NCBI GenBank assembly: GCA_937974295.1
Contig: CALBWN010000060.1
Location: 1-64,000 of the forward strand
DNA from: an uncultured Candidatus Saccharibacteria bacterium
Lineage (GTDB): Bacteria; Patescibacteriota; Saccharimonadia; Saccharimonadales; Saccharimonadaceae
Reading direction: 5' to 3'
Length of the DNA: 64,000 nucleotides
This document shows positions 25,100 through 33,963 of this stretch, one piece after another; the stretch's first letter is position 1, and each line of letters starts with the position of its first letter. The translations under genes and the position numbers were made by a program. The notes under the pieces are model-generated. The model was not told the DNA's origin, did no database searches, and was given only the letters and a program-made list of their open reading frames with translations.

Positions 25100-25558
25100 A
25101 TGAAAAAAACTTACCAGATTACTGATGCTGGCCGCCAAGAGCTCGAGGCAGAGCTGGAGGAGCTGAAGGGCCGCCGCGGCGAGATTGCCGAGAAGATTGC
25201 TGAGGCCCGCGACTACGGCGACCTGAGCGAAAACGCCGAGTACGACAGCGCCCGCGAGGAGCAGGGCGTAGTGGAAACGCGCATTGCCGAGATCGAGGAG
25301 ATCTTGCTCAATGCCGAGCAGATCACCGCCCCAAGCACCGGCGCCATCCACCTGGGTAGCACCGTCTCCCTCGCCTCAGACGCTGGGCTGGAGAAGACCT
25401 ACACAGTGGTAGGGCCGGTTGAGGCCGACCCGTTGGAGAATAAGATCAGCGATGAATCACCCCTTGGCCAAGCCTTGCTGGGCCATCGCGCAGGCGAGCA
25501 GGTGACGATCACTACCCCCAAGGGCGAGATTACCTACACCATCCAGCAAGTGCAATAA
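25100..25558 (+). CDS. greA: Transcription elongation factor GreA
   Basis: 152 residues from the ATG at 25100, ten bases after GGAG; upstream in-frame ATGs at 25076 and 25091 fit the ribosome site less well. GreA enters the RNA polymerase secondary channel and stimulates cleavage of backtracked RNA. The N-terminal coiled coil carries ARDYGDLSENAEYDSAREEQ with the acidic tip, and the C-terminal FKBP-like domain ends GEQVTITTPKGEITYTI. Followed by a strong terminator. Confidence 0.96.
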   Translation: MKKTYQITDAGRQELEAELEELKGRRGEIAEKIAEARDYGDLSENAEYDSAREEQGVVETRIAEIEEILLNAEQITAPSTGAIHLGSTVSLASDAGLEKTYTVVGPVEADPLENKISDESPLGQALLGHRAGEQVTITTPKGEITYTIQQVQ

Positions 25559-25578
25559 GCGTATCTCAAGATAATAGG

Positions 25579-25606
25579 CCGAGCAGTGTGAGCTGCTCGG
25601 TTTTTT
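25579..25606 (+). terminator. Terminator after greA
   Basis: CCGAGCAG / CTGCTCGG stem with a six-T run. Confidence 0.95.
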
Positions 25607-25630
25607 GTTGGCAACTGGCAGAGGTAGGGG

Positions 25631-25744
25631 TTGATTCGCACATGGCGCATGTCTCTGGCTCTTGTGGTTTATTTATGGTGTGCGTTTGCCTTTCTCCTAT
25701 TGCATTTGCTTGATGGCACGAGAAAGCTCATGGTGAGTAACTGA
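25631..25744 (+). CDS. Possible small membrane protein, 37 codons
   Basis: Starts at TTG after GAGGTAGGGG and encodes one hydrophobic segment (SLALVVYLWCAFAFLLLHLL) followed by DGTRKLMVSN. Positive charge on both sides of the helix is compatible with a single-pass protein. Chance cannot be excluded in this T-rich stretch. The rest of the 316-base gap to 25922 shows only the promoter of the next gene. Confidence 0.2.
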   Translation: MIRTWRMSLALVVYLWCAFAFLLLHLLDGTRKLMVSN

Positions 25745-25881
25745 CCTCTGATCTTGGCATGAGAAAGGCGCAAATATACGTAGAAAGCTCAGCCTAATAG
25801 TGCTCAATCTGTGGGCAATGTACAAGAATCATCCTCAACCATAAGCAATTCACCATCATTGCATTATCGTCTATGTTATGC

Positions 25882-25887
25882 TATGAT
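25882..25887 (+). promoter_or_regulatory. Extended -10 of the 25923 gene
   Basis: TATGCTATGAT followed by a 30-base leader with AAGGAG. Confidence 0.55.
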
Positions 25888-25922
25888 AGAGGATCAACCA
25901 TAATAGCCCAAGGAGACCGACG

Positions 25923-26570
25923 ATGGCTCGATACACACCACGACACGCACGTTACTCCCACAAGAAGCATACACATAATTGGCTAAACCATGAGCATAAT
26001 CAGCCGAAATCTCAGCACGATACACCCTTAGCGCTGCGGCGGCTCACTGCACTGACGACAGCTGCTGCAGCGCTGATTGGTGGTGGCTATCTTGGCCATC
26101 AGCACTACCATCATGGCGAGAAAACCCTGGTCGCGGTGGCGCACCCTACCTCTGGTGAGTTGGCAGAGTATGCAGAGAGCCCCTTTGTGACCGACCCGGC
26201 TACTGGCGAGACGCATTGCCGCGATACAACCCGCCAAGAGATATCTGTGACGGCAGAGAAGCCACAAACAACCATCACAAACCCTGATGGCAGCACGACG
26301 CGGCTTACGATGATTACCTTCTCGACCAGTGCACAAGAGCGGACACAAGCGACACTGGTGTATCCATCCAGCGCAGAAGGTGAGCCGCAGCAGGTGCCAA
26401 TTGCCATTGCAACTGGCCCAAGCAAGACTGGCAAGGGTGGCTGGAATATGACGACATCACCCCACATCGGGCGTACGGGTGCAAAGACACAGGCCTCGAC
26501 GACTGCAGCTGGCCCTGGCGCACACGCAATTGCCTGCGCACCGCCACCTACTTCTTCGCAATCAAAATAG
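25923..26570 (+). CDS. Membrane-anchored secreted protein, unknown
   Basis: 215 residues. A basic, His-rich cytosolic head (residues 1-40), one membrane segment (LTALTTAAAALIGGGYLG, about 42-60), then HQHYHHGE and an extracytoplasmic Thr/Ser-rich domain. No family recognised. One Cys (residue 99) follows the anchor in GETHCRDTT and a second lies near the C-terminus (AIACAPPP). AAGGAG lies seven bases before the ATG. It sits alone between greA and lysS. The paired His clusters on either side of the membrane segment are the most unusual feature. Confidence 0.7.
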   Translation: MARYTPRHARYSHKKHTHNWLNHEHNQPKSQHDTPLALRRLTALTTAAAALIGGGYLGHQHYHHGEKTLVAVAHPTSGELAEYAESPFVTDPATGETHCRDTTRQEISVTAEKPQTTITNPDGSTTRLTMITFSTSAQERTQATLVYPSSAEGEPQQVPIAIATGPSKTGKGGWNMTTSPHIGRTGAKTQASTTAAGPGAHAIACAPPPTSSQSK

Positions 26571-26665
26571 GGGAGAGATTGGCTGCTGTGCGTCGCACTG
26601 CGCTGAGAACTTGGTGGAGCAGAGCGGAAGCTGTCGTCCTAGTCGACAACCATCCCATTCTCCGC

Positions 26666-26671
26666 TATAAT
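26666..26671 (+). promoter_or_regulatory. -10 box of lysS
   Basis: CGCTATAAT 11 bases before the ATG, so the leader is at most a few bases. Confidence 0.6.
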
Positions 26672-26682
26672 AGCAAGCAATT

Positions 26683-28188
26683 ATGGCGACATTACAAGAT
26701 TACCGAAACGAACGATTACGAAAATTAGCAGCGCTGCGCGAGCTCGGCCTTGACCCCTACCCAGCACATACTGAGCGCACACACGATTGTGCGACAGTGG
26801 TCTCGCAGTACGATGAACTGGCTGGCCAGGAGATATCGGTGGCGGGGCGTGTGCTGTCTATCCGCAGCTTTGGTAAATTGGCCTTCATTAAGCTGCAAGA
26901 CGCGAGTGGCGAAGTGCAGCTCTACCTGCAGCGCGATACGATGGCCGAGCTCGACGCTCCGCGCGGTATCCTTGGTATGAAGCAGCTGCGGCTGCTTGAT
27001 ACCGGCGATTTTGTCGAGGCGACGGGCACGGTGCTGCGGACGAAGACGGGTGAGATTTCGGTGGGGGTGCGCGAGCTGCGCTTGCTGACCAAAACCCTGC
27101 GGCCACTGCCAGAAAAGCTGGAGAATAAAGAAGAGCGTTTCCGCCGCCGTTATGTGGATATGAATGTTAACCCGGCGGTGCGCCAGCGCTTTTACCGCCG
27201 CAGCACGTTCTGGCAGGCGACGCGCGATTACCTCAACCAACACGGCTTTACTGAGGTCAACGTGCCGGTGCTGGAGCACACCACCGGTGGGGCGGATGCC
27301 AACCCGTTTGTGACCCACATGGACGCGCTGGACGGCCAGCAGTTCTACCTGCGGATTAGCCACGAGCTGCCGCTCAAGCGCCTGCTGGGGGCAGGGTTCG
27401 AGAAGGTGTATGACATTGGCCCGCGCTTTCGCAACGAGAATTATTCGGACGAGCACCTACCCGAGCATATCGCCATGGAGTGGTACGCCGCCTATTGGGA
27501 CTGGCAGCGGGGCATGCGCTTTATGGAAGACATGTACAAGTATGTGCTGGAGCGAACCTTTGGTACGCTGCAGTTTACCCTGGGCGAGTTTGAGGTCGAT
27601 ATGAGCGGCCAGTGGCAGGTGTGGGACTATGCCGAGGTGATCCATAAGCATTATCATATTGATGTATATAATACGACGATTGAGGAAGTTGCTGCTAAGC
27701 TGAAAGAACATGGCCTAGAGGTAGAGAAGACCGATTCCATCCCGCGCGGCATCGATAAACTGTGGAAGAATATCCGTAAAGGCGTGGCTGGGCCCGTCTG
27801 GCTGGTTAATACGCCGAAGTTTATCAGCCCGCTGTCTAAAACCAACCCGGATAACCCGCAAACGGTGGAGCGTTTCCAGCCGGTGATTGCTGGCAGCGAG
27901 CTTGGCAATGGCTTTAGCGAGCTGAATGACCCGATCGACCAGCTGAACCGCTTTGTGGAGCAGCAGCAAATGCGCGATGCGGGCGACGAGGAAGCCATGA
28001 TGCTAGATATCGACTACGTGGAGATGCTGGAATACGGCATGCCGCCGGCCTGTGGCTGGGGCTTTAGCGAGCGCGTCTTCTGGATCTTCGAAGGCGTCAC
28101 GGCGCGTGAGGGTGTGCCATTCCCACAGCTACGTCATGAGATTGATGAGACAACGCGGGCGGTGTATTCAGGGGTGAAGCTGGATTAG
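26683..28188 (+). CDS. lysS: Lysyl-tRNA synthetase, class II
   Basis: 501 residues, canonical. N-terminal OB-fold anticodon domain (VAGRVLSIRSFGKLAFIKLQD) and a class II catalytic core: motif 1 near EVNVPVLEHTTGGADANPF, motif 2 RFRNENYSDEH, motif 3 GWGFSERVFWIFEG-like near the C-terminus with GMPPACGWG before it. The usual motif 3 reads GxGxGxDR; here it is FSERVFWI, a deviation worth noting. Starts within a few bases of its transcription start. Confidence 0.96.
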   Translation: MATLQDYRNERLRKLAALRELGLDPYPAHTERTHDCATVVSQYDELAGQEISVAGRVLSIRSFGKLAFIKLQDASGEVQLYLQRDTMAELDAPRGILGMKQLRLLDTGDFVEATGTVLRTKTGEISVGVRELRLLTKTLRPLPEKLENKEERFRRRYVDMNVNPAVRQRFYRRSTFWQATRDYLNQHGFTEVNVPVLEHTTGGADANPFVTHMDALDGQQFYLRISHELPLKRLLGAGFEKVYDIGPRFRNENYSDEHLPEHIAMEWYAAYWDWQRGMRFMEDMYKYVLERTFGTLQFTLGEFEVDMSGQWQVWDYAEVIHKHYHIDVYNTTIEEVAAKLKEHGLEVEKTDSIPRGIDKLWKNIRKGVAGPVWLVNTPKFISPLSKTNPDNPQTVERFQPVIAGSELGNGFSELNDPIDQLNRFVEQQQMRDAGDEEAMMLDIDYVEMLEYGMPPACGWGFSERVFWIFEGVTAREGVPFPQLRHEIDETTRAVYSGVKLD

Positions 28189-28208
28189 GGTGGTAGCTGG
28201 GGCTATTA

Positions 28209-28235
28209 GCGCCTCGCATACTATACTCGTGCGAG
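28209..28235 (+). terminator. Hairpin after lysS
   Basis: CCTCGCA / TGCGAGG stem with an 11-base loop, 22 bases past the stop. No T run follows, so it may act as a 3' stabiliser or weak terminator. Confidence 0.5.
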
Positions 28236-28272
28236 GTGAGTGTGGGATTGCAGTAGCACATAGATAGGCTAG

Positions 28273-28302
28273 TTGTGTACCATCGTGCACGATTTGTACA
28301 AT
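28273..28302 (+). promoter_or_regulatory. Promoter of a candidate noncoding transcript
   Basis: TTGTGT, 18-base spacer, TACAAT (28297-28302). No credible ORF follows on the plus strand before the terminator at 28538. Confidence 0.5.
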
Positions 28303-28308
28303 AAGCGT

Positions 28309-28558
28309 GTTAGCTATGATATAAGCACAGAAATAGCAAAATGCTCATTATTTTGGGCTGAATCTGGCTCAAGCAATAATTGGTAAGGTCTGATTGGTAA
28401 TGCGCGTAATGAATACAAAAACATCCTTGCTGTGATGCAAAAGCTAGTGCGTGTAGTATGAGCAGAGAAATGCTAGAAGGGGAGACTATAGACTGCCGCG
28501 GTATGGTCACGAGAGCCCGTTTACACAAAACGAAACCACCAGCAAGATCTGGTTTTTT
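28309..28558 (+). ncRNA. Candidate noncoding RNA of about 250 nt
   Basis: The stretch lies between a plausible plus-strand promoter and a classical terminator and has no ORF with a ribosome site. It contains small hairpins (AGCA...TGCT twice). I could not match it by eye to 6S, SRP, tmRNA or RNase P signatures. The lysS gene ends upstream and a convergent gene ends at 28578, so a long 3' UTR is the alternative. Confidence 0.35.
28538..28558 (+). terminator. Plus-strand terminator at 28.5 kb
   Basis: ACCAG / CTGGT stem, six-base loop and a six-T run. On the minus strand the same hairpin follows the gene ending at 28578 and may serve it too. Confidence 0.8.
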
Positions 28559-28577
28559 ACATGCTCACCGCTGCGAG

Positions 28578-30950
28578 TTAGCCCGATACGCTGGGTGGCC
28601 GTGGTGGTGGGCTGCTTGGCGCGGGTCGTGGTGATGTGGGGTGCGAGGCACCGCTCTGAACGGCGATGGACGTGCCGCGGCTGGGTGCTGCACTGGCGCG
28701 GCGCGGCGGCGGAGTGGTGGTGCGCGGTGGAGCGCTCATTGCAAGGCCGCCCAGGCCACTGCTGGCTGATGAGCCACCTGCGGGTGGTGTGCTGCTTGGC
28801 GGAGGGGGTGTGCCGCTACCACCACTCGGGCTTGGTGGCCCACCAGGAGGGGTGTTGCTATCTTTGCTACCTAGCTGCGTGGCGGCAGCATTCTTAGCGC
28901 GATAACGCCGGATGAGGTAGAGGATGAGCGCAGCAATGCCAACTAAGAGAGCAAGCAGCGAGATAAGGATGAAGACCCACAGTGGCTTGTCTTCGCCAGC
29001 GAGAAACTTGTCTAGGGTGACCTTGCCAATGTGGCGCACCATTGGTGGCTGCTTCTTCTCATCGGGCTTTTTGTCGGTGCGGCATTCTGACCAAATGGCA
29101 TCGGGGTAGGCGGTGGCCAGCAAGTACCATGCGGTCGAGGCCACAGAGTAAGCATTCGTCATCTGGTTGGCTTCGTCGACATTGGTAACGTAGGGCCAAG
29201 CACCGTTAGCCCCTTGGGAGCGGTACGTTCGCTGGGCGCTGGCAGCGACTTCGTCTTTGTTGCCTGCGACGTTGTAGGCCTGAGTGACGCCGAATGTCCC
29301 TTCGAACCAGACGGTGGGGGTGTACGTGCCAGTGAGGTATGGAGTGTAACCCTGAGACCCGGCGCGGCTCATGGCAAAGTTGCGCGTGTAGGCTAGCGAG
29401 ACCTTGGCTTTGTCGTACTCGCCGATTGCGTTGAGGAAGATCGAGCCCCAGCTGGAGGTGTCCAGCGCTTTGGCGTGGTCGTCAAGCCCTTGGTCGAAGC
29501 GGTTCTCGGCTTTGTTCCACAGCTTCTCCATAATGACTTTGGCCAGACTGTCGGCCTCTTGGCGGTAGCTAGCGTCGCCGTAGACTTGCGAGGCTCGCTC
29601 GTACACATGCCAGAGGTCGGTATTGTGCTCGGTGGAGTGCCAGGCGATCTCGAACTGCTTGTTGTTGTCATCGTCATTGATATTCGTGCCACCGCGGTAG
29701 AGGCCAGCACCAGGGCCGGATGTACTTTTCTTAGTCTTGACCCAGGCCAGGGCAGAGCGCACCATGCTGCTGACACCATTGATATCACCAAACTTCTCTT
29801 GGTAACGGATGAGCGCATAGAGGACGAAGGCTACACCGCCAGTATAATAGCGCGCCTGCTGGTTACTGGGGTCGAGCTGGTGGGCGCTGGAGGGAAAGGC
29901 ACCACGCGACCGACCGGATTTGATCTGGATGGTCTTGAAGCCATTGACGAGCTGGTCTGCCATCGCTTTGTCGCCCGCACCAACCGCCACGAGCAGTGCC
30001 AGCGATTGATCGTACATAAATGAATAGTGCACGCGATGAGTGCCGTAACCATCCTGGCCAGGCGAGAACTCGTACGAGCGGATTAGTCCTGCCAGCTGTG
30101 GCTGGAAGTACTCGGCGAGGATCTTATTGCTGCGCGTATCCACCAGGCGCAGCATCTTGTGACCCTTCTCAGTGCCGGGGAAGCTAAAGGTGCGGTTGGT
30201 GTTGGCGGCTTGCTTGGCAACGAGGTAGGTTTGGTCGGTAATGACGTAGGATTGGATCTCGACATTTTGGTACTCAGTGACGCGTGGCCAGCTCTCGCCG
30301 AGAGGTTGGCCGCTACTGGCATCGTAGAGACGGAAGCGCCACTCACCACCAATGCTGCCATCAACTGGCGAGAGGTCGAGTGTCCAGCTGCCGTCACTCT
30401 GCACCTGGGCAGGGGTAACCTTGCCTTGCTCATACTCGGCATCTGTAGCGCGAAAGGCCTTGACGACGCGGCTGCCACCGGTGGGTGCCTTGCCCGAGAC
30501 TTTGCCACGGTAGTTACTCGGCACAGATGATGGTGAGGTGACAGAGAGAGGCGTGGGGTTGCCAGTGGCATAGCTGCCACTGTTCTTGAGCTGGAATGAG
30601 CCCTTTATCTCGCCAGTGTAGTCAGTGCCGTACTGCTTGGCGGCGGTGATGGTGCTGCCATCGCCAGCGTTGCGGATGGGCTGCATGAGGCCGCGAAGGT
30701 TGGCGAGGGCCTTGGCAGCGCGGGCTTTGTCGGTGGGGGAGCTCAGCGCTGTAGTCTTGAAGCGCATTGTGTTGGGGTCGCAGATGTCGGGCTTATCGTC
30801 TTTTTTGGTGGATGAGTTGGAATTTGTAGCGGGCTCGGCCACTGCTACCTGGTGCAGCTGCACAAAGCCAATTGCCAGTACCACCACTGCTGCCACGCCT
30901 GCAAACCGGAAATGCGTCCAATATCGTCTCACTCCTGCTATACTCCTCAC
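28578..30950 (-). CDS. Membrane-anchored six-hairpin-glycosidase-like protein
   Basis: 790 residues. An N-terminal membrane segment (about 17-36) is followed by a large extracytoplasmic region: a beta-rich part with YLVAKQAANTNRTFSFPG, then an alpha-helical toroid-like region (about 300-640) with repeating Trp/Tyr helices such as SFMYDQSLALLVAVGAGD, AWHSTEHNTDLWHVYERA and WFEGTFGVTQAYNV. This resembles GH8/GH15-type six-hairpin glycosidases, but catalytic acids are not assigned. A second membrane helix (about 658-680) and a cytosolic Pro/Ser/Gly tail of about 100 residues end it. Start GTG at 30950; another GTG is at 30932. Confidence 0.75.
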   Translation of the reverse strand: MRSIAGVRRYWTHFRFAGVAAVVVLAIGFVQLHQVAVAEPATNSNSSTKKDDKPDICDPNTMRFKTTALSSPTDKARAAKALANLRGLMQPIRNAGDGSTITAAKQYGTDYTGEIKGSFQLKNSGSYATGNPTPLSVTSPSSVPSNYRGKVSGKAPTGGSRVVKAFRATDAEYEQGKVTPAQVQSDGSWTLDLSPVDGSIGGEWRFRLYDASSGQPLGESWPRVTEYQNVEIQSYVITDQTYLVAKQAANTNRTFSFPGTEKGHKMLRLVDTRSNKILAEYFQPQLAGLIRSYEFSPGQDGYGTHRVHYSFMYDQSLALLVAVGAGDKAMADQLVNGFKTIQIKSGRSRGAFPSSAHQLDPSNQQARYYTGGVAFVLYALIRYQEKFGDINGVSSMVRSALAWVKTKKSTSGPGAGLYRGGTNINDDDNNKQFEIAWHSTEHNTDLWHVYERASQVYGDASYRQEADSLAKVIMEKLWNKAENRFDQGLDDHAKALDTSSWGSIFLNAIGEYDKAKVSLAYTRNFAMSRAGSQGYTPYLTGTYTPTVWFEGTFGVTQAYNVAGNKDEVAASAQRTYRSQGANGAWPYVTNVDEANQMTNAYSVASTAWYLLATAYPDAIWSECRTDKKPDEKKQPPMVRHIGKVTLDKFLAGEDKPLWVFILISLLALLVGIAALILYLIRRYRAKNAAATQLGSKDSNTPPGGPPSPSGGSGTPPPPSSTPPAGGSSASSGLGGLAMSAPPRTTTPPPRRASAAPSRGTSIAVQSGASHPTSPRPAPSSPPPRPPSVSG

Positions 30951-30981
30951 CTCGCCGATTAGTCGTTGGGTATTGCCTGTG

Positions 30982-30987
30982 AGTATA
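30982..30987 (-). promoter_or_regulatory. Extended -10 of the 30950 gene
   Basis: Minus-strand TATGCTATACT, about 31 bases before the GTG. Confidence 0.55.
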
Positions 30988-31251
30988 GCATAACCATTTG
31001 CAATATCACAGCATAAGCGGTATAGATTGAACAGAGATTAACAGGGGTAGAAGGAAGTGATTGACGGGGATATTTGAGAATGAATAGACTAGTTGGTGGC
31101 AGCCAATTTTTGGCCTTGGCGCTGGTTGGCCGAGACCGACGAGAGGTTAATCCTGGCAAATATTCCATCGACAGGACAGTATAGCAGGCTGCGGTAAGGT
31201 GCAGGGTCTAGGCACTACATAGACCAGTGATCCTATGGGTGATGCTCGCGT

Positions 31252-31280
31252 TTGACATTCCTCGCTGCATGGCGCACAAT
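31252..31280 (+). promoter_or_regulatory. Promoter of the DUF2207 gene
   Basis: TTGACA, 17-base spacer, CACAAT ending six bases before ATG 31287. It overlaps the longer in-frame ORF start at 31227, which is therefore rejected. Confidence 0.65.
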
Positions 31281-31286
31281 CGATGT

Positions 31287-33134
31287 ATGAGAACGACACG
31301 CGTGATATCTGCGATTGGTGTCTGCTTGGTGCTGCTGGGCACCGCGCTCGGGGCAGTGCCAATGCAGGCCGATACATCGGTACGAGCCTATTCATCATCG
31401 AGCAGTAGTAAAGATAATTTCACCATTACCAAATATGCGGTCGATATGGAGCTCGGGCGCGACAGCGAGAAGCGCTCCACCCTCAAGACGAAGCTCACCA
31501 TTACGGCAAACTTCCCACCAGAACAGAACCATGGCCTTGCGCCAGAGTTCGTCACGCAGTACAAGGGCCACCACACGAGTTTTGCGCTTGGCTCGGTGCA
31601 GGATGAGCATGGTAATGATTATGAGTATAGTTGGTCGGGCAACACGCTGCGCATTGGCAACAAAGATACCTACGTCTCCGGTAGCAAGACATATGTCATT
31701 ACCTATACTCAGCGCGATGTGACGTGGAACTATGGCGACACGCAAAAGAATGAATTCTACTGGGATGTGATTGGCACATCGTGGCGCGTGCCCATTAGCA
31801 ATGCCACCGCCACGCTCAAGCTAAGCCCCGAGCTTGCCGCCATCAGCCGGACGACGCCGCAGTGTTACATTGGTAGACAAGGGAGCCGCACCACCTGTAC
31901 CGTCACGTCACCAAGCGTCGACACCATAACTGCCTCGGTGGGCTACCTTGCGCCATATGCTGGCATGACGCTAGCAGTAGGCTTCCCGCAGGGGACGTTT
32001 GCGGAATATAAAAAGACACCGGGGGAGGTGTTTCAAGAGCGGCTGGAGGCGCTTCTTCCACTTATATTCTTTGTGAGTATGCTGGTGCTGGGGTTGGTCT
32101 CAAGCTTAGTGTATTGGCTCTATCAGCGGGCGATTGGCCGGAGCAAGGAGCTAGGGACGATTGTGCCAGAATACCTGCCACCACCGAGCACAAGTGTGAC
32201 AACAGCAGCGGAGATCGTGCGGCCATTCCGGATGGTGAAGGGCTCGGCTATGGCAGCGCAGATGATCGACTGGGCGGTGCGGCACTACATTCGTTTGATT
32301 GAGGTCAAGCCCAAGACGTTCTTCTCGCGGGCGCAGTACAAGCTCGAGGTTGTCAAGGATGTCAGCAGCCTCCACCCTGAGGAGCAAGAGATCCTGGGCG
32401 ATATCTTTGGTCACCTGCCTGCGGTGGGAGAGCGCATCAACCTCAAGACGCTGCGCAACAATACCTCCTATGCCTTCCGCCTGAGTGATAATGCCAAGAA
32501 GCTCGATGAGCTCATCGACCACACGTACAAGTTGCGCGACACAAGCCGGAAGGGCACACGGGGCTTCCGCATCCTTGCAGGTGTGCTGGGTGCCTTGGTG
32601 TTGGTACTGTGTGCAGCCACGATGTTTGTGCCATTCCTCAGCGGGCTGCAGTTCCTCTTCTTCCCAGGGGTCTTCATTGTGATTATCATTGGTAAGCTGG
32701 GCTTTGCTAAGCCACTGTCGGACAAAGGGCTGGCATTGCGCCGCTACCTGCTGGGGCTCAAGATGTATATCCGCTACGCCGAGGCCGACCGCCTACGCCT
32801 GCTGCAGAGCCCTGAGACTGCCGAGAAGGTGGATATTGGCGACCACGCTCAGCTCGTCAAACTCTACGAGCGGGTCTTGCCCTATGCTGTGCTCTTTGGC
32901 CAAGAGAAGCAGTGGAGCCAGCAGCTGGGGCAGTACTATGAGGAAGTAGGCACTCAGCCCGATTGGTATGCTGGCCACGGTGCCTTCAATGCAGCGATGT
33001 TTGTCTCGAGTATGAGTAGCTTGTCGAGCTCTACCTCTGTTGGCTCGAGTGACTTCTCGTCGTCGAGTGGCGGTTCGACTGGTGGTGGCTTCTCCGGCGG
33101 CGGTGGAGGTGGCGGAGGCGGCGGCGGGTGGTAG
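31287..33134 (+). CDS. DUF2207 family membrane protein
   Basis: 615 residues from ATG 31287. A signal peptide (RTTRVISAIGVCLVLLGTALG) leads to a beta-sandwich ectodomain with the family opening FTITKYAVDMELG and TYVITYTQRDVTWN. One membrane helix follows near 255-280, a cytosolic domain with RPFRMVKGSAMAAQMIDW, then a hydrophobic hairpin (LGALVLVLCAATMFV). The C-terminus is a Ser stretch and a run of 11 Gly ending in Trp, the usual tail of DUF2207 proteins. Role unknown; family members are widespread membrane proteins. Confidence 0.88.
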   Translation: MRTTRVISAIGVCLVLLGTALGAVPMQADTSVRAYSSSSSSKDNFTITKYAVDMELGRDSEKRSTLKTKLTITANFPPEQNHGLAPEFVTQYKGHHTSFALGSVQDEHGNDYEYSWSGNTLRIGNKDTYVSGSKTYVITYTQRDVTWNYGDTQKNEFYWDVIGTSWRVPISNATATLKLSPELAAISRTTPQCYIGRQGSRTTCTVTSPSVDTITASVGYLAPYAGMTLAVGFPQGTFAEYKKTPGEVFQERLEALLPLIFFVSMLVLGLVSSLVYWLYQRAIGRSKELGTIVPEYLPPPSTSVTTAAEIVRPFRMVKGSAMAAQMIDWAVRHYIRLIEVKPKTFFSRAQYKLEVVKDVSSLHPEEQEILGDIFGHLPAVGERINLKTLRNNTSYAFRLSDNAKKLDELIDHTYKLRDTSRKGTRGFRILAGVLGALVLVLCAATMFVPFLSGLQFLFFPGVFIVIIIGKLGFAKPLSDKGLALRRYLLGLKMYIRYAEADRLRLLQSPETAEKVDIGDHAQLVKLYERVLPYAVLFGQEKQWSQQLGQYYEEVGTQPDWYAGHGAFNAAMFVSSMSSLSSSTSVGSSDFSSSSGGSTGGGFSGGGGGGGGGGGW

Positions 33135-33190
33135 AGCCCACTCGCCCCAGCGCGCAGCTATATCTCAACCCTTCTTTTACAACAACAAAC

Positions 33191-33223
33191 AAGCGGCCAC
33201 TCTCTCATAGTGGTCGCTTCTTG
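33191..33223 (+). terminator. Terminator after the DUF2207 gene
   Basis: GCGGCCACT / AGTGGTCGC stem with a seven-base loop and a T-rich end. Confidence 0.8.
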
Positions 33224-33368
33224 GTGCAAGAACAGAAAAGCAAGTTTGCCAAGAACATAGCCCACCAACCATGCTCAAACTGAATCCGGATATATCTCAA
33301 TCCGAGAGTGCAAGACAGGCACTACGATCAGATTGAAGCACGAATTACAGTGAGCTATGTTCGGTGGG

Positions 33369-33704
33369 CTAGGAGCTCTGACTTCGGCTCTTGCCCTCGC
33401 GCGCCTTGTGCCATCTTCTGCTGCGCCATAAAGACACAAAGGAGAAGGTGGCGAAGACGCCTGACGCGTAGGTTATCATGAGGATGGCCATGTCAAACGG
33501 CAATCGTAGATTAATCTGCCTGTGATGCCACAGCCAAATACAGACGCTGCTTGAGATGACACAAATGACGACGTTCAAGAGTGTGTAACACTTGAGTGGT
33601 CTATAGTACTGGTGTCTCTCGAGGATACTGCCGAGAAATCCACCGAATATAATCAGTGGCATCGAGAAGATCACAATGACCGAAGACCACGTCTCTGGTC
33701 TCAC
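33369..33704 (-). CDS. Small membrane protein, unknown
   Basis: 111 residues starting at the GTG of 33704 (RPETWSSVIVIF), eight bases after AAGGAGG; an in-frame GTG at 33713 overlaps that site. Three hydrophobic segments (about 7-27, 40-58 and 70-92) and a basic Ser/Arg-rich tail (WRSRRWHKAREG). No family recognised. A 16-base perfect palindrome lies about 75 bases upstream, between it and divergent uppP. Confidence 0.6.
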   Translation of the reverse strand: MRPETWSSVIVIFSMPLIIFGGFLGSILERHQYYRPLKCYTLLNVVICVISSSVCIWLWHHRQINLRLPFDMAILMITYASGVFATFSFVSLWRSRRWHKAREGKSRSQSS

Positions 33705-33779
33705 TTTTCTCACCTCCTTTCAAGGTAAGCCCAAAGCCAGGAGCGACTCTTCACTCCAAGACAAACTTTGAGCAAAAAG

Positions 33780-33795
33780 TTGATATATATATCAA
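33780..33795. promoter_or_regulatory. 16-base perfect palindrome, possible operator
   Basis: TTGATATATATATCAA between divergent genes. A dyad of this kind could bind a dimeric regulator, or simply be AT-rich promoter DNA. Confidence 0.3.
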
Positions 33796-33930
33796 TATAT
33801 GATCTCTGTGTCAAATTTTGCCAGCTCGAGTCCCAAAATATCACTGTCAATAATCGTTCATGGCTTTTAGATACAAACTAGCGCACTCACCATTTTTCAT
33901 TTCCGGCTTGGTGCTTTGTGGCGAACTTGG

Positions 33931-33936
33931 TATACT
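33931..33936 (+). promoter_or_regulatory. -10 box of uppP
   Basis: TTGGTATACT, 27 bases before the ATG; AAGGA lies ten bases before the ATG. Confidence 0.5.
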
Positions 33937-33963
33937 TGGTACGAGACATAAGGAAAACACATT

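Noticed and set aside
28310..28528. 72-codon minus-strand ORF
   Set aside because: No promoter or ribosome site on that strand; lies within the candidate ncRNA region.
31227..31286. Upstream in-frame start for the DUF2207 protein
   Set aside because: The TTGACA/CACAAT promoter lies inside these codons, and a clean signal peptide begins at 31287.
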